Part shown: positions 50,206-60,698 of the stretch, in pieces
How the letters are laid out: each line of letters begins with the position of its first letter
Position numbering within the stretch: position 1 is the first letter of the stretch
Assembly: GCA_947501005.1 (NCBI GenBank)
Contig: CANMTU010000001.1
Coordinates: forward strand, 1,264,501 to 1,328,500
Source of the DNA: an uncultured Erythrobacter sp.
GTDB taxonomy: Bacteria > Pseudomonadota > Alphaproteobacteria > Sphingomonadales > Sphingomonadaceae
DNA: 64,000 nucleotides
Direction of reading: 5' to 3'
Made by a program: the position numbers and the translations under genes
Notes under the pieces: model-generated
Database searches by the model: none
What the model saw: the letters and a program-made list of their open reading frames with translations, nothing else
What the model was told of the DNA's origin: nothing

Positions 50206-50822
50206 AGTTCGATCCCCTCGCCCACATTGGGCCGCTTCATCACCGTCGCTTCTTCCGGCGTGCGGCGGACCTGTTTCGAGATGTTCTGATGCCCGCGCAC
50301 CGTCTTCGGCGGCCGATGGGTGAGGACGATCGCGCCGACCATGGCGACCAGCAGGATGAGACCCGCCGCCTCGAACAGGAACAGATATTCGGAATACAGC
50401 AGCGCACCGATCGCCGCGGTGTTGCTGGCGCCGACCGGAGCGGCGGCGGCGACCATCGGCGTGCCCAGCGCGATCTCGCCCGCCCGGTACGCGCCGATCC
50501 CCAGCACCAATTCCGCCAGCAGGATCAGTGCGATGACGAGGCCGAGCGGGAAATTGCGGACGAACCCGGCGCGCAGCGAGGCGACGTCGATATCGAGCAT
50601 CATCACCACGAACAGGAACAGCACCGCGACCGCGCCGACATAGACGATCACCAGCAGCATCGCGATGAACTCCGCGCCCACCAGCACCATCAACCCCGCC
50701 GCGTTGAAGAAGGCGAGGATGAGCCACAGCACGCTGTGCACGGGATTGCGCGCCGTGATCACCATCACGGCGGATGCGATTACGAGGACCGCGAACAGGT
50801 AGAAGGCAATGGTCTGGATCAT
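50202..50822 (-). CDS. nuoJ: NADH-quinone oxidoreductase subunit J
   Basis: 206 residues, five membrane helices. [48 protein letters not shown] is read across helices 2 and 3, with the conserved Tyr/Glu pattern that forms the bend of helix 3 near the quinone site. The C-terminus extends past the last helix with a charged 40-residue tail. It lies 26 bases after nuoI, the largest gap in the operon. Confidence 0.96.
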   Translation of the reverse strand: MIQTIAFYLFAVLVIASAVMVITARNPVHSVLWLILAFFNAAGLMVLVGAEFIAMLLVIVYVGAVAVLFLFVVMMLDIDVASLRAGFVRNFPLGLVIALILLAELVLGIGAYRAGEIALGTPMVAAAAPVGASNTAAIGALLYSEYLFLFEAAGLILLVAMVGAIVLTHRPPKTVRGHQNISKQVRRTPEEATVMKRPNVGEGIEL

Positions 50823-50848
50823 ATGGCCCCGGATTCGTTGGCCGGCGG

Positions 50849-51334
50849 TTAGCGGTAGGGCGCGTCGGCTTCAAGGTTCGCGGCGAGCGCGCGTTCCCAT
50901 TTGTCCCCGTTGGCGAGCAATTTCGCCTTGTCGTACAGCAATTCCTCGCGCGTTTCGGTCGAATATTCGAAGTTCGGCCCCTCGACGATCGCGTCGACCG
51001 GGCAGGCTTCCTGGCAGAACCCGCAAAAGATGCACTTGGTCATATCGATGTCGTAGCGCGTGGTGCGGCGGCTGCCGTCGGTACGCGGTTCGCTCTCGAT
51101 CGTTATCGCCTGCGCCGGGCATACCGCCTCGCACAGCTTGCACGCGATGCATCGCTCCTCGCCATTGGGATAGCGGCGCAGGGCGTGTTCGCCCCGGAAA
51201 CGCGGGGAAAGCGGATTCTTCTCGAACGGGTAGTTGATCGTCACCTTGGGCTTGAAGAAATACTTCAGCGTGAGGGCATGCGCCTTCACGAACTCCCACA
51301 GGGTGAACGATTTTACGAGGTGGGCGACATTCAT
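50849..51334 (-). CDS. nuoI: NADH-quinone oxidoreductase subunit I (ferredoxin-type)
   Basis: 161 residues. Two [4Fe-4S] motifs, [12 protein letters not shown] and [12 protein letters not shown], carry electrons toward the terminal cluster N2. The N-terminal amphipathic part ([21 protein letters not shown]) lies on the membrane. ATG 51334 overlaps the nuoH stop by ATGA. Open frames running upstream are shadows of nuoH. Confidence 0.97.
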   Translation of the reverse strand: MNVAHLVKSFTLWEFVKAHALTLKYFFKPKVTINYPFEKNPLSPRFRGEHALRRYPNGEERCIACKLCEAVCPAQAITIESEPRTDGSRRTTRYDIDMTKCIFCGFCQEACPVDAIVEGPNFEYSTETREELLYDKAKLLANGDKWERALAANLEADAPYR

Positions 51335-52485
51335 GGGATAATCTTTCTCGGCTCGCGCAGGGTCGCAAGCGGAACGAGGGCATTGCCGCGATCGGGGCCG
51401 GCCTGAACGACGGCTACCGAGGCGACCGGTTCTTCGTCGCCGAACCGTGTCAGCATCAGCCAGCCCGAGATCAGCACGACGAACAGCAGGCTGATCGGCA
51501 GGAAGATCTTCCACCCGAGCCGCATCAACTGATCGTAGCGATAGCGCGGGACCGTGGCCATGACCCAGCTGAACATGAAGAAGAAGAAGAACGTCTTCAG
51601 CAGGAACCACACGATGCCGGGAATGTCGAACCACGGGATGAGGTCGATGTTCAGCGGCGGCAGCCACCCGCCGAAGAACAGCAGCGTGTTGAGGCTGCAC
51701 ATCAGCAGGATGTTGGCATATTCCCCGAGCCAGAACAGTGCGAAGCTCATGCTGGAATATTCGGTCTGATAGCCGGCGACGAGCTCGCTCTCCGCCTCGG
51801 TCAGGTCGAACGGCACGCGCTGCGTTTCCGCGAGGCTCGAGATGAAGAACATCACCCACATCGGGAACAGCAGCAGGTTGAAGGCATAGGCGTTCACGAT
51901 GCCGAAGCCGTGGCCGAGCTGGCTGAGCACGATCGCGTTGAGGTTGAACGTGCCGGCATATAGCACCACGCAGATGAGGATGAAGCCGATCGAGACTTCG
52001 TAGCTGATCATCTGCGCGGCGGCGCGCATGGCGGAAAAGAACGGGTATTTCGAATTCGACGCCCAGCCCGCCATGACCACGCCGTAAACCGACAGCGAAC
52101 TGATCGCGAGGATGTAGAGCAGGCCGACATTGATGTCCGCCAGCACCGCGCCACTGCTGAACGGGATCACCGCCCATGCGGCCAGCGCGACGGTGAACGT
52201 CACGATCGGGGCAAGCAGGAAGATGCCCTTGTTCGCCGCGCTCGGCACAATGGTTTCCTGCAGGAACACCTTCAACCCGTCGGCAAAGCTCTGCAGCAGA
52301 CCGAAGGGGCCGACCACGTTCGGTCCGCGCCGCAGATTGATCGCCGCCCACACCTTGCGGTCGACATAGATGACATAGGCCACCGCAATCATCAGCGGCA
52401 GCGCGATCAGGAGGATGCCCGCGATCGTCGCAATCGTCCACGCCGCCTCGAAGGTGAGGCCGAGAGACTGGAAAAACGCGGTCAT
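51331..52485 (-). CDS. nuoH: NADH-quinone oxidoreductase subunit H
   Basis: 384 residues, eight membrane helices. It links the peripheral arm to the membrane arm and forms part of the quinone chamber. Signatures: [44 protein letters not shown] and [18 protein letters not shown] 52485 overlaps the nuoG stop by ATGA. The C-terminal 45 residues after the last helix are more hydrophilic than in E. coli. Confidence 0.97.
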   Translation of the reverse strand: MTAFFQSLGLTFEAAWTIATIAGILLIALPLMIAVAYVIYVDRKVWAAINLRRGPNVVGPFGLLQSFADGLKVFLQETIVPSAANKGIFLLAPIVTFTVALAAWAVIPFSSGAVLADINVGLLYILAISSLSVYGVVMAGWASNSKYPFFSAMRAAAQMISYEVSIGFILICVVLYAGTFNLNAIVLSQLGHGFGIVNAYAFNLLLFPMWVMFFISSLAETQRVPFDLTEAESELVAGYQTEYSSMSFALFWLGEYANILLMCSLNTLLFFGGWLPPLNIDLIPWFDIPGIVWFLLKTFFFFFMFSWVMATVPRYRYDQLMRLGWKIFLPISLLFVVLISGWLMLTRFGDEEPVASVAVVQAGPDRGNALVPLATLREPRKIIP

Positions 52486-54497
52486 TCCGCGGCCTCCGCA
52501 AATTCATCGCCGTGGAGCAGTTCGGCGGAGCATCGCTGCATTACCGCGCTCGCCCGGGCGATCGGATTGGTGAGATAGAAATCGGCGATCGGATAGCGGT
52601 CGATCGAACCTTCCGCCTTTACGCCGGTATCGGCCCTGGGCAGCGCCCCGAAAGAGGCAACGCCTTCCTCGCCCAATGCCGGCACATCGGCGATCATGGC
52701 CGACTGGAGCTGCGCGAAACTGTCGAACCCGACGCTGACGCCCAGAGCATCGGCCAGTGCGCGCAGGATCGTCCAGTCCTCGCGCGCATCGCCTGGTGCG
52801 AACACGGCTTTTTCCGCGAACTGCACGCGGCCCTCGGTGTTGACATAGGTGCCGTCCTTCTCGGCAAAGCTCGCGCCGGGGAGCACGATGTCCGCCGCAT
52901 GGGCGCCCTTGTCGCCGTGGTGGCCGATATAGACCTTGAGACTAGCGGCGAACGGTGCGTAATCCATCTCGTCCGCGGCCAGCGAGAGCAGCACTTTCGG
53001 CGCGGCTGCGGCAATGTCGGCCATACCGCGCTTCTGCGCAAAGCCGAGCATCAGCCCGCCCATCCGCGCGGCGGAGAAATGGAGGACGTTGAAGCCGTTC
53101 CACCCGTCCGACACCAGGCCGAAGATATCGGCAAAGGCGAGGCCAGCACCCAGCGCGCCGCGCGCCAGCGCAGCGCCGCCGAGAATGATCGCGGGGCGTT
53201 CGGCCGCCCGGAACGCGTCGGCCACATGGCCCGGAAGATCGTTCAACACGCCGAGATCGGAGCCGAGGAATTCCGCCGGATAGGTCGTGTTCCAATTGGG
53301 GCCGACAAGGAACACCTTCGCCCCGCGCTTCGCCGCCTTGCGCAGGCGTACGTTCACCAGCGGCGCTTCCCAGCGCACATGGCTGCCGACGATCAGGATG
53401 GCATCGGCGTTTTCGATACCGGCGAACCCGCTGTTGAAATTGACCGCCGCAAGGTTGGTGACGTCGTAGTCCATCCCCGTCTGCCGCCCCTCGATCAGCG
53501 AGGATCCGCAGGCTTTCAGCAGGGCCTTGGCCGCGAACATCGTCTCGCAATCGAGCATGTCACCCGCGACCGCCGCGATGGACGATTTATCCGAGCCGAG
53601 CCGTTCCGCGATCAGGCCGAACGCCTCGTCCCACGTGCCTTGGGCAAGTTTCCCGTCACGGCGCACGAACACCTTGTCGAGCCGGCGCTTGCCGAGCCCG
53701 TCGACCTGGTAGCGGCCCTTGTCGGACAGCCATTCCTCGTTGACCTCGTCATTGATGCGGGGGAGCGCGCGCATCACTTCGCGCCCGCGGCTGTCGAGCC
53801 GGATGTTGGCGCCGACCGCGTCGGACACGTCGATGCTGAGCGTTTTCTTCAGCTCCCACGGCCGCGCCTCGAAGGCATAGGGGCGCGAGGTCAGTGCGCC
53901 GACGGGGCACAAGTCGATCACGTTGGCGCTGAGTTCATGCTCCGCCGCCTGTTCGAGATACGTCGTGATCTGCATGTCCTCGCCCCGGCCGAGCGCGCCG
54001 ATCTCGTCCACGCCCGCGATTTCCTCGGAAAAGCGGACGCAGCGAGTGCAGTGGATGCAGCGGGTCATGGTCGTCTTGATCAGCGGGCCCATATATTTCT
54101 CGGTCACCGCGCGCTTGTGCTCATGATAGCGGGACGCGCCCCGGCCATACATCAGGCTCTGGTCCTGCAGGTCGCACTCGCCGCCCTGGTCGCAGATCGG
54201 GCAATCGAGCGGGTGATTGATGAGCAGGAATTCCATCACGCCTTCGCGCGCGGTCTTCACCATCAGGCTGTCGGTGCGGATCTCCTGCCCGTCAGTCGCG
54301 GGCAAGGCGCAGCTCGCCTGCGGCTTGGGCGGCCCGGGCTTCACCTCGACGAGGCACATGCGGCAATTGCCGGCGATGCTCAGCCGCTCGTGATAGCAGA
54401 AGCGCGGAATTTCCTTCCCCGCCATCTCGCATGCCTGCAGCACGGTGGCGCCATCGGGAACTTCGATTTCCTGGCCGTCTACGGTGACCTTGGGCAT
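52482..54497 (-). CDS. nuoG: NADH-quinone oxidoreductase subunit G
   Basis: 671 residues. The N-terminal ferredoxin domain has the [2Fe-2S] cysteines ([17 protein letters not shown]), the His-ligated cluster region ([17 protein letters not shown]) and the two [4Fe-4S] sets ([10 protein letters not shown] and later [13 protein letters not shown]). A molybdopterin-oxidoreductase-like domain without cofactor residues follows. ATG 54497 gives [14 protein letters not shown] and overlaps the last base of the preceding gene's stop. The C-terminal part is shorter than in E. coli NuoG, as in other alphaproteobacteria. Confidence 0.97.
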   Translation of the reverse strand: MPKVTVDGQEIEVPDGATVLQACEMAGKEIPRFCYHERLSIAGNCRMCLVEVKPGPPKPQASCALPATDGQEIRTDSLMVKTAREGVMEFLLINHPLDCPICDQGGECDLQDQSLMYGRGASRYHEHKRAVTEKYMGPLIKTTMTRCIHCTRCVRFSEEIAGVDEIGALGRGEDMQITTYLEQAAEHELSANVIDLCPVGALTSRPYAFEARPWELKKTLSIDVSDAVGANIRLDSRGREVMRALPRINDEVNEEWLSDKGRYQVDGLGKRRLDKVFVRRDGKLAQGTWDEAFGLIAERLGSDKSSIAAVAGDMLDCETMFAAKALLKACGSSLIEGRQTGMDYDVTNLAAVNFNSGFAGIENADAILIVGSHVRWEAPLVNVRLRKAAKRGAKVFLVGPNWNTTYPAEFLGSDLGVLNDLPGHVADAFRAAERPAIILGGAALARGALGAGLAFADIFGLVSDGWNGFNVLHFSAARMGGLMLGFAQKRGMADIAAAAPKVLLSLAADEMDYAPFAASLKVYIGHHGDKGAHAADIVLPGASFAEKDGTYVNTEGRVQFAEKAVFAPGDAREDWTILRALADALGVSVGFDSFAQLQSAMIADVPALGEEGVASFGALPRADTGVKAEGSIDRYPIADFYLTNPIARASAVMQRCSAELLHGDEFAEAAE

Positions 54498-55156
54498 TAC
54501 TTGCTTACCTGGTTCGTCAGAGTTTGCGGAGTGGATGCGGCATGGAACAGTGCCTCGGCGATAGCCATACGAATATCCACGGGAACGATCTTCACCTCGA
54601 CGCCATCGGGCAAACACGGTCCGAATTGCGTGGCCATCTGACGGATGGCCTGAACCTCGCCCTTGGTGCCGACCTTGGTCGCATTGAGGAATGCAATCGC
54701 TTCCTGCGGATGGTCGGAAACGTAGCATTGTCCAAACTGATGCAACGTTCGGATCTGCTCACCCTCGACATCATTCGCCGCTTCAACGACCGCTGGCCGT
54801 TGGCCGGCGGGCATTTGTTCGAACAGGCTTTCGGCGATCAGACCCCGGATGTGCTCGCGCTGCATCGAGGCGCTGACGAAGTTGCCCATGCAGCGGTTCG
54901 AATGACGATGGAACAGAGGGGCGAAGGCTTCATCTTCCGCTTTGCTGCCCGGTTCAGTTTGCAGGAAAGCCGTAGCAGCCTGTGTTTTGCTATCCGCGAG
55001 GCAGGCGCCCAATCTACGCATCATAGTCCAGTACTCCGCCTCGCTCGCGGTCGTGGGAGCGCTCGAAAAACCGGAATAACCCGGCGCAAGCTGAGCCTGA
55101 GCCGACGAAGCAAGTCCAAACAGCGCGAGAGCGGCAGCGCACTTCAACCGGTTCAT
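54497..55156 (-). CDS. Exported protein with duplicated two-cysteine repeat, between nuoF and nuoG
   Basis: 219 residues. A signal peptide ([22 protein letters not shown], cut near residue 21) sends it to the periplasm. The mature part holds two copies of a roughly 65-residue unit: residues 50-113 and 142-205. Each has (L/F)G-x-C, then AFLxxT and G(S/T)KxE, a second Cys exactly 37 residues after the first (C52/C89 and C144/C181), and IAExLF. Two matching disulfides are likely. It starts on an ATGA overlap with nuoF and ends on the nuoG ATG, so it is made with complex I. I do not recognise a named family. It faces the opposite compartment from the subunits NuoF and NuoG, so a direct part in the peripheral arm is unlikely. 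Confidence 0.75.
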   Translation of the reverse strand: MNRLKCAAALALFGLASSAQAQLAPGYSGFSSAPTTASEAEYWTMMRRLGACLADSKTQAATAFLQTEPGSKAEDEAFAPLFHRHSNRCMGNFVSASMQREHIRGLIAESLFEQMPAGQRPAVVEAANDVEGEQIRTLHQFGQCYVSDHPQEAIAFLNATKVGTKGEVQAIRQMATQFGPCLPDGVEVKIVPVDIRMAIAEALFHAASTPQTLTNQVSK

Positions 55157-56445
55157 TCCGCCGCCTCCGCGAACTGCGCATTATGTTCCACAATGCGGCG
55201 TTCCAGTTCAGGCCGGAAATGCCGGATAAGGCCCTGGATCGGCCATGCCGCCGCATCGCCCAAGGCGCAGATCGTGTGCCCTTCCACCTGCTTGGTGACC
55301 TGCTGCAGCATATCGATCTCGTCGATCGCGGCATCGCCTTCGCGCAGGCGTTCCATCATGCGCCACATCCAGCCCGTGCCTTCGCGGCAGGGCGTGCATT
55401 GGCCGCAGCTCTCGTGCTTGTAGAAGTAGGACAGGCGGCTGATTGCGCGGACGATGTCGGTCGACTTGTCCATCACGATCACCGCCGCCGTGCCGAGGCC
55501 CGAGCCGAGTTCCTTCAACCCGTCGAAATCCATCGGCGCGTTCCAGATCTGCTCCGCCGGGACCAGCGGGACCGACGATCCGCCCGGGATCACCGCGAGG
55601 AGATTGTCCCTGCCCCCGATGATGCCGCCGCAATGCTTCTCGATCAACTCGCTGAACGGGATGCTCATCGCTTCCTCGACGACGCAGGGCTGCTCGACAT
55701 GGCCGCTGATCTGGAACAGCTTGGTGCCCGCATTGCCCTCGCGCCCGAAGCTCGAGAACCAGGTTGCCCCGCGCCGCAGGATGGTCGGCACAACGGCGAT
55801 GCTCTCGACATTGTTGACCGTTGTCGGGCAACCATAAAGGCCGGCGCCCGCCGGGAATGGGGGCTTCAGGCGCGGCTGACCCTTCTTGCCCTCGAGGCTT
55901 TCGATCATCGCGGTTTCCTCGCCGCAGATATAGGCGCCCGCGCCGCGATGGAGGAACACGTCGTAATCGTAGCCCGAGCCGCAGGCGTCCTTGCCGATCA
56001 GACCGGCATCGTATGCCTCGTCGATCGCAGCCTGCAGCACCTCGGCCTCGCGGATATATTCGCCGCGAATGTAGATATAGGCCGCCCGCGCCCGCATCGC
56101 GAAGCCAGCCACCAGCGCGCCCTCGATCAGCTTGTGCGGATCGTGGCGGATGATCTCGCGATCCTTGCAAGAACCGGGTTCGGATTCGTCGGCATTGATG
56201 ACCAGAAAGCTTGGTCGGCCGTCCTTCGATTCCTTCGGCATGAACGACCATTTGAGGCCGGTGGGAAAGCCCGCCCCGCCCCGCCCGCGCAGGCCGCTCG
56301 CCTTCATCTCGTCGATGATCGCATCCTGCCCACGGCCGAGCAGCGCCTTGGTATCGTCCCAATCGCCACGTTTCTGCGCCGCCTTCAGGCCCCAGTCCTG
56401 AAAACCGTAGAGATTGGTGAAGATGCGGTCCTTGTCAGCGAGCAT
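55153..56445 (-). CDS. nuoF: NADH-quinone oxidoreductase subunit F
   Basis: 430 residues. The NADH and FMN site is [16 protein letters not shown] with [14 protein letters not shown] and [13 protein letters not shown]. The N3 [4Fe-4S] cluster is bound by [12 protein letters not shown] plus a later Cys ([10 protein letters not shown]). It oxidises NADH and starts electron transfer through complex I. ATG 56445 overlaps the stop of the small membrane gene before it. Confidence 0.97.
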   Translation of the reverse strand: MLADKDRIFTNLYGFQDWGLKAAQKRGDWDDTKALLGRGQDAIIDEMKASGLRGRGGAGFPTGLKWSFMPKESKDGRPSFLVINADESEPGSCKDREIIRHDPHKLIEGALVAGFAMRARAAYIYIRGEYIREAEVLQAAIDEAYDAGLIGKDACGSGYDYDVFLHRGAGAYICGEETAMIESLEGKKGQPRLKPPFPAGAGLYGCPTTVNNVESIAVVPTILRRGATWFSSFGREGNAGTKLFQISGHVEQPCVVEEAMSIPFSELIEKHCGGIIGGRDNLLAVIPGGSSVPLVPAEQIWNAPMDFDGLKELGSGLGTAAVIVMDKSTDIVRAISRLSYFYKHESCGQCTPCREGTGWMWRMMERLREGDAAIDEIDMLQQVTKQVEGHTICALGDAAAWPIQGLIRHFRPELERRIVEHNAQFAEAAE

Positions 56446-56582
56446 CAGCCCAAACCTCCGAACACGATGATGGCTGCGACGATCAGGATGCCGACCAAGG
56501 CGACCGTCTTGACGATACCGGCCAGCAGCTTCCACGCGATGAAGATCGCGACGAGCGCGATGATGATGGTGACGATATCCAT
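56445..56582 (-). CDS. 45-residue membrane protein between nuoE and nuoF
   Basis: Opens [20 protein letters not shown] and ends VFGGLG, almost wholly hydrophobic: two closely packed helices or one long hairpin, separated by GIVKTVA with a single Lys. Start ATG 56582 overlaps the stop of the preceding small gene (ATGA), and its own TGA overlaps the nuoF ATG, so the frame is held by coupling on both sides. Small hydrophobic genes at this place are, as far as I recall, present in other sphingomonads. Function unknown; assembly aid or extra complex I subunit are both possible. Confidence 0.65.
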   Translation of the reverse strand: MDIVTIIIALVAIFIAWKLLAGIVKTVALVGILIVAAIIVFGGLG

Positions 56583-56764
56583 CAGTGATCCACTTCCCCG
56601 CCCTTGCTGCGTCCCTTGCCGGCCTGCAGGGCGACGAGCAGCGCGCCAACCACGATAACCACCGTGCCGACCAAGTAGGACGCGGTCAGAACGTCGATCA
56701 GAATACCCACGACGATGAGGATAACGCCGAGCCAGATCATCGGCGAATTGCGCTTCTTCACCAT
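56582..56764 (-). CDS. 60-residue membrane protein between nuoE and nuoF
   Basis: 60 residues from ATG 56764, or 59 from GTG 56761. A basic start (MVKKRNSP) leads to two hydrophobic helices ([18 protein letters not shown] and [16 protein letters not shown]), then a Lys/Gly-rich tail ([14 protein letters not shown]). By the positive-inside rule both ends face the cytoplasm. The start overlaps the nuoE stop by 4-7 bases and the stop overlaps the next small gene, so it is translated as part of the nuo message. No family recognised. Confidence 0.65.
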   Translation of the reverse strand: MVKKRNSPMIWLGVILIVVGILIDVLTASYLVGTVVIVVGALLVALQAGKGRSKGGEVDH

Positions 56765-57426
56765 TCGCTCCGATAATCGTAGTTGGCGTCGACCATTTCC
56801 TTGAGGGTCGTGACGCCGCCGGCAGGCTCGCTGGTGTGGCGGCCCGGTTCCTGCGTGCCCGGCTTGGGCTGTTCGCCCGCCGCCAGCGCATCCAGAACCG
56901 CGTCGAGCCGTTCGGGCGTCAGGTCCTCGTAATTGTCGTCGTTGATCTGGACCATCGGGGCGGTGGCGCAATTGCCCATGCATTCGACCTCGGTCAGCGT
57001 CCACAACCCGTCTGCCGAGACATGGCCCTTGACCATGCCGCGCGCCTTGCAGGCCTCGAACAGGGCATCGGAGCCGCGCAGCATGCACGGCGTCGTGCCG
57101 CAGACCTGAACGTGATATCTGCCCACCGGAACGAGGTTGTACATGAAATAGAACGTCGCAACCTCGAGCACGCGGATCGCCGGCATGTCGAGATAGGCAG
57201 CGACGTATTCGATCACCGGCAGCGGCAACCAGCCCTGCGTGTTCGTCTCCTCGCCGACCTGGCGCTGGGCAAGGTCGAGCAGCGGCATCACCGCCGATTT
57301 CTGGCGCCCTTCGGGATAGCGGGCGATCGCCTTGTCCGCCTTGGCCTTGTAGGCTTCGGTGAAGGCGAAACCGCCCCACCGCTGGCGCAGTTCGGGCGTA
57401 TCGGGTGCGGGGGAACGGTCAGCCAT
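56758..57426 (-). CDS. nuoE: NADH-quinone oxidoreductase subunit E
   Basis: 222 residues, thioredoxin-like [2Fe-2S] subunit. The four ligands are in QVCGTTPCMLRG and VECMGNCATAP. It forms the NADH-oxidising tip together with NuoF and NuoG. The C-terminal 50 residues (AAGEQPKPGTQEPGRHTSE onward) are an extra tail, as in mitochondrial and alphaproteobacterial forms. ATG 57426 shares one base with the nuoD stop. Confidence 0.97.
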   Translation of the reverse strand: MADRSPAPDTPELRQRWGGFAFTEAYKAKADKAIARYPEGRQKSAVMPLLDLAQRQVGEETNTQGWLPLPVIEYVAAYLDMPAIRVLEVATFYFMYNLVPVGRYHVQVCGTTPCMLRGSDALFEACKARGMVKGHVSADGLWTLTEVECMGNCATAPMVQINDDNYEDLTPERLDAVLDALAAGEQPKPGTQEPGRHTSEPAGGVTTLKEMVDANYDYRSEW

Positions 57427-58643
57427 TAGCGGTCACACTCCCCGAACACCACGTCGATCGCGCCTAGGATGGCGGTCGCGTCGGGCAGCATGTGGCCCTT
57501 GCACATGAAGTCCATCGCCTGAAGGTGCGAGAACGCGGTCGGGCGGATCTTGCAGCGATAGGGTTTGTTCGAACCGTCGCTCACCAGATAGACGCCGAAT
57601 TCGCCCTTGGGGCTTTCGGTCGCGACATAGACTTCGCCGGCGGGCACGTGGAAGCCTTCCGTATAGAGCTTGAAGTGGTGGATCAGCGCTTCCATGGATT
57701 GCTTCATCTCGGCGCGCTTGGGCGGCACAACTTTCTGGTCCGTGCTCGCCACCGGTCCCTGGGGCATCTGGGCCAGGCACTGCTTGATGATCTTCTTGCT
57801 CTCGTAGATCTCGTTCACGCGCACCATGAAGCGGTCGTAGCAGTCGGAATTGGTGCCGACGGGAATGTCGAACTCCATCCGGTCGTACACGTCGTAAGGC
57901 TGCGACTTGCGCAGGTCCCACGGAATGCCGGCGGCGCGGATCATCGGGCCGGAGAAGCCCCATGCCAGCGCATCGGCCTTGCTGACCACCGCGATGTCGA
58001 CATTGCGCTGCTTGAAGATGCGGTTGCCGGTAACCAGGCTCATCGCATCGCCGAACAGTTCGGGCATGCGCGTGTCGAGCCATTCGCCGATATCGACCAG
58101 CAGCTTCTCGGTCACGTCCTGATGTACGCCGCCCGGGCGGAACCACGCCGCATGCATCCGCGCCCCGCTCGCCCGTTCGTAGAAGTTCATGCAGTCTTCG
58201 CGCAATTCGAACAGCCACAGGTTCGGCGTCATCGCGCCGACATCCATGACATGCGCGCCGATATTGAGCAGGTGGTTCTTGATCCGGGTCAGTTCGGCGA
58301 ACAACACGCGCAGATACTGGGCGCGGATCGGCACCTCGATATTGAGCAGCTTCTCGATCGCGAGGACGTAGCTATGCTCCATGCACATCGGCGAACAGTA
58401 ATCGAGCCGGTCGAAATAGGGCAGCGCCTGCAGATAGGTCTTGTGCTCGATCAGTTTCTCGGTGCCGCGATGCAGCAGGCCGACATGGGGATCGACACGT
58501 TCGATGATCTCGCCGTCCAGTTCCATGACCATGCGCAGCACGCCGTGCGCGGCGGGATGCTGCGGCCCGAAATTGATCGTGTAATTGGTGATCGTATCGT
58601 CGCCGGTGGTCGGCGATTCCTCGATATGGAGGGCGTGGCTCAT
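57426..58643 (-). CDS. nuoD: NADH-quinone oxidoreductase subunit D
   Basis: 405 residues, the 49-kDa-type subunit that forms the quinone site next to cluster N2. [15 protein letters not shown] holds the catalytic His of the quinone headgroup, and [15 protein letters not shown] and RFRPGGV-type [12 protein letters not shown] are also present. It is a separate gene, not fused to nuoC as in E. coli. ATG 58643 overlaps the preceding lipoprotein gene by ATGA. Confidence 0.97.
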   Translation of the reverse strand: MSHALHIEESPTTGDDTITNYTINFGPQHPAAHGVLRMVMELDGEIIERVDPHVGLLHRGTEKLIEHKTYLQALPYFDRLDYCSPMCMEHSYVLAIEKLLNIEVPIRAQYLRVLFAELTRIKNHLLNIGAHVMDVGAMTPNLWLFELREDCMNFYERASGARMHAAWFRPGGVHQDVTEKLLVDIGEWLDTRMPELFGDAMSLVTGNRIFKQRNVDIAVVSKADALAWGFSGPMIRAAGIPWDLRKSQPYDVYDRMEFDIPVGTNSDCYDRFMVRVNEIYESKKIIKQCLAQMPQGPVASTDQKVVPPKRAEMKQSMEALIHHFKLYTEGFHVPAGEVYVATESPKGEFGVYLVSDGSNKPYRCKIRPTAFSHLQAMDFMCKGHMLPDATAILGAIDVVFGECDR

Positions 58644-59185
58644 GCGCAAATCCAGTTGCCGGAGTAGCTCTTCTGCGTCCCCGCCGCATCGGCCACGGTG
58701 ACCTGCGCCCGGCGGCTTGGGCCAGCGGGGCCGGTGGGCCGAACGGTGACGGTGACGCCTTCTCCGGTGAAGGTCGTGCCGTTCTTGATGTTGTCGAGCC
58801 CGCCCGGCCCGCTGTCGAGCAGGGTCAGGCCGTCGCCGACGCGGATCACCGCCTTGCCGGGAATGGTGCCATCGCGCAGGCCCGCGGCGATCAGCATTTC
58901 GCGCGATCCTTCCATAAAGGTGCACCCACCCTCGCGGGGGCCGAGATTGACGTTGGCGATGTCGCCCAGCTGCTGCAAACTCGTCACGTCGGCACCTTGT
59001 GGCGGCGCGGCCTGTGCGGCGTTGGGCATGTCCATCGTCGGCTGCGAAGGATCGAGGCCCGCCTGCTGCTGCGACCCGCCGATGCGCGACGCGAAATCGT
59101 CCGCGCTTTCCTGTTCGGCCGCCGGTTCCTGCGAACAGGCGGACAGGGCCAGCGCGGCGGCGGCGAGGATCAGGGTTCTACGCAT
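58640..59185 (-). CDS. Lipoprotein between nuoC and nuoD
   Basis: 181 residues from ATG 59185. The signal [18 protein letters not shown] has a lipobox ending at Cys17. A Gln/Ala/Asp-rich linker (about 20-70) precedes a compact beta-rich part ([18 protein letters not shown] to [12 protein letters not shown]) with two more cysteines that could pair. Asp and Ser are common just after the lipid Cys (SQEPAAEQ), with no Asp at +2, so outer-membrane sorting is likely. The gene overlaps nuoC (TGATG) and nuoD (ATGA), which ties its synthesis to complex I. No family recognised. Confidence 0.7.
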   Translation of the reverse strand: MRRTLILAAAALALSACSQEPAAEQESADDFASRIGGSQQQAGLDPSQPTMDMPNAAQAAPPQGADVTSLQQLGDIANVNLGPREGGCTFMEGSREMLIAAGLRDGTIPGKAVIRVGDGLTLLDSGPGGLDNIKNGTTFTGEGVTVTVRPTGPAGPSRRAQVTVADAAGTQKSYSGNWICA

Positions 59186-60036
59186 CACTCCGCATCCTTA
59201 TCTGGCCGGGTCGCAGGCGCGGTATCCACCGTCTTGCCTTCGCGCGGTTCGCGATCGGGACGATCTTCGGTCGGTTCGGGCGGCGGGGTGCGATCGTCCC
59301 CACTGTCCTTTTCGGCCGGCGAGCCATTGCTGACCTTGTCATCCGCCTTTGCGTCGGTCTTGGCGCCTGCGCCGGTGTCCTGCGTCTTCTCGGTCACCTT
59401 GGGTTCGGCGACGGGCGGGGTCGTCGCCTTCTCGTCGCCCGGCAGAGTGTAGTCCGCCCCTTCCCAGGGCGAAAGGAAGTCGAACTGACGCAGATCCTGT
59501 GCCAGTTGCACCGGTTCGTACACGACGCGCTTCTCGTCCTCGGAATAGCGCAGCTCGACATAGCCGGTGAGCGGGAAATCCTTGCGGAAGGGATGACCTT
59601 CGAACCCGTAATCGGTGAGGATACGGCGCAGGTCGGTATTGCCGTCGAACAGGACGCCGAACATGTCGAACACCTCGCGTTCGAGCCATCCGGCATTGGG
59701 CCAGATCTGGGTCGCAGTCGGCACCGGGGTATCCTCGCTCGCGCGGACCTTGAGCATGATGCGGTTGTTCCGGGTGACGGACAGCAGCATGTACACGACT
59801 TCGAACCGTTCTTCGCGGCCCGGATAGTCGACGCCGGCGATCTCCATCAATTGCTGATATTCATGCTCGTCGCGCAGCATGCGCAGCACAGCGGCGATGC
59901 CTTCGCGCCGGACGTGGAAGATCAGTTCGCCATGCTCGTCATGCGCCGCGATCAGGGCATCGCCCATCGCGTCAGACAGTGTCGCCTCGAGCCCCTCGAT
60001 ATGGGTGAAACGGGGTGCGGAATGCAGGATCGCCAT
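59185..60036 (-). CDS. nuoC: NADH-quinone oxidoreductase subunit C with long acidic tail
   Basis: 283 residues; the 30-kDa-type domain fills 1-200 with NAGWLEREVFDMFGVLFDGNTDLRRILTDYGFEGHPFRKDFPLTGY, read in parts as EREVFDMFGV and GHPFRKDFPL. From about residue 203 a low-complexity tail of 81 residues follows, rich in Lys, Glu, Asp, Thr and Pro (for example KVTEKTQDTGAGAK). Tails of this kind are known in some alphaproteobacteria but this one is long. It lies ten bases after nuoB. Confidence 0.96.
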   Translation of the reverse strand: MAILHSAPRFTHIEGLEATLSDAMGDALIAAHDEHGELIFHVRREGIAAVLRMLRDEHEYQQLMEIAGVDYPGREERFEVVYMLLSVTRNNRIMLKVRASEDTPVPTATQIWPNAGWLEREVFDMFGVLFDGNTDLRRILTDYGFEGHPFRKDFPLTGYVELRYSEDEKRVVYEPVQLAQDLRQFDFLSPWEGADYTLPGDEKATTPPVAEPKVTEKTQDTGAGAKTDAKADDKVSNGSPAEKDSGDDRTPPPEPTEDRPDREPREGKTVDTAPATRPDKDAE

Positions 60037-60046
60037 CGCCTCTACC

Positions 60047-60697
60047 TCAACGCCGGATCGTGCCGACGCGGCGGATCTTGCGCTGCAATTGCATCACACC
60101 GTACAACAGGGCTTCCGCGGTCGGCGGGCAGCCGGGAACGTAGATATCGACCGGCACGATCCGGTCGCAGCCGCGCACCACCGAATAGCTGTAGTGGTAA
60201 TAGCCGCCGCCATTGGCGCAGCTGCCCATGCTGATCACGTATTTCGGGTTCGACATCTGGTCGTAGACCTTGCGCAGCGCCGGCGCCATCTTGTTGCACA
60301 GCGTGCCGGCCACGATCATCACGTCGCTCTGCCGGGGGGATGCGCGCGGGGCAACGCCGAACCGCTCCATATCGTAGCGGGGCATGTTGACGTGGATCAT
60401 CTCCACCGCGCAGCAGGCGAGGCCGAACGTCATCCACCACAGCGAGCCGGTGCGCGCCCACTGGAACAGATCTTCCGTGCTGGCGACGAGGAAGCCCTTG
60501 TCGCTCACCTCGGTCTGGAGGGCGTTGAAATAGGCCTGGTCGGGCTGGCGAACCTCGCCCCCGCGCGCCGTGGGCGCATGGTGCAGCGCCTGGTTGTGAT
60601 CCGAGGTCAGCGGGCGGTAATGGTCCACCCGCGGCTGCCCGCCCACATCCGACGGCGCGATGCCGGCCATGGTCGTCGTATTGTCGCGTTCGCTCAT
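60047..60697 (-). CDS. nuoB: NADH-quinone oxidoreductase subunit B
   Basis: 216 residues, the PSST-type subunit that carries cluster N2. Ligands: the adjacent cysteines in [10 protein letters not shown], then Cys in [12 protein letters not shown] and [15 protein letters not shown] chose ATG 60697 ([15 protein letters not shown]), one base after the nuoA stop; the frame is open 12 codons further up inside nuoA. An N-terminal extension of about 60 residues precedes the conserved domain. Confidence 0.97.
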   Translation of the reverse strand: MSERDNTTTMAGIAPSDVGGQPRVDHYRPLTSDHNQALHHAPTARGGEVRQPDQAYFNALQTEVSDKGFLVASTEDLFQWARTGSLWWMTFGLACCAVEMIHVNMPRYDMERFGVAPRASPRQSDVMIVAGTLCNKMAPALRKVYDQMSNPKYVISMGSCANGGGYYHYSYSVVRGCDRIVPVDIYVPGCPPTAEALLYGVMQLQRKIRRVGTIRR

Positions 60698-60698
60698 G

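Noticed and set aside
52512-54641. 709-residue plus-strand open frame opposite nuoG
   Set aside because: Mirror of a long GC-rich gene; no ribosome site, no recognisable domain.
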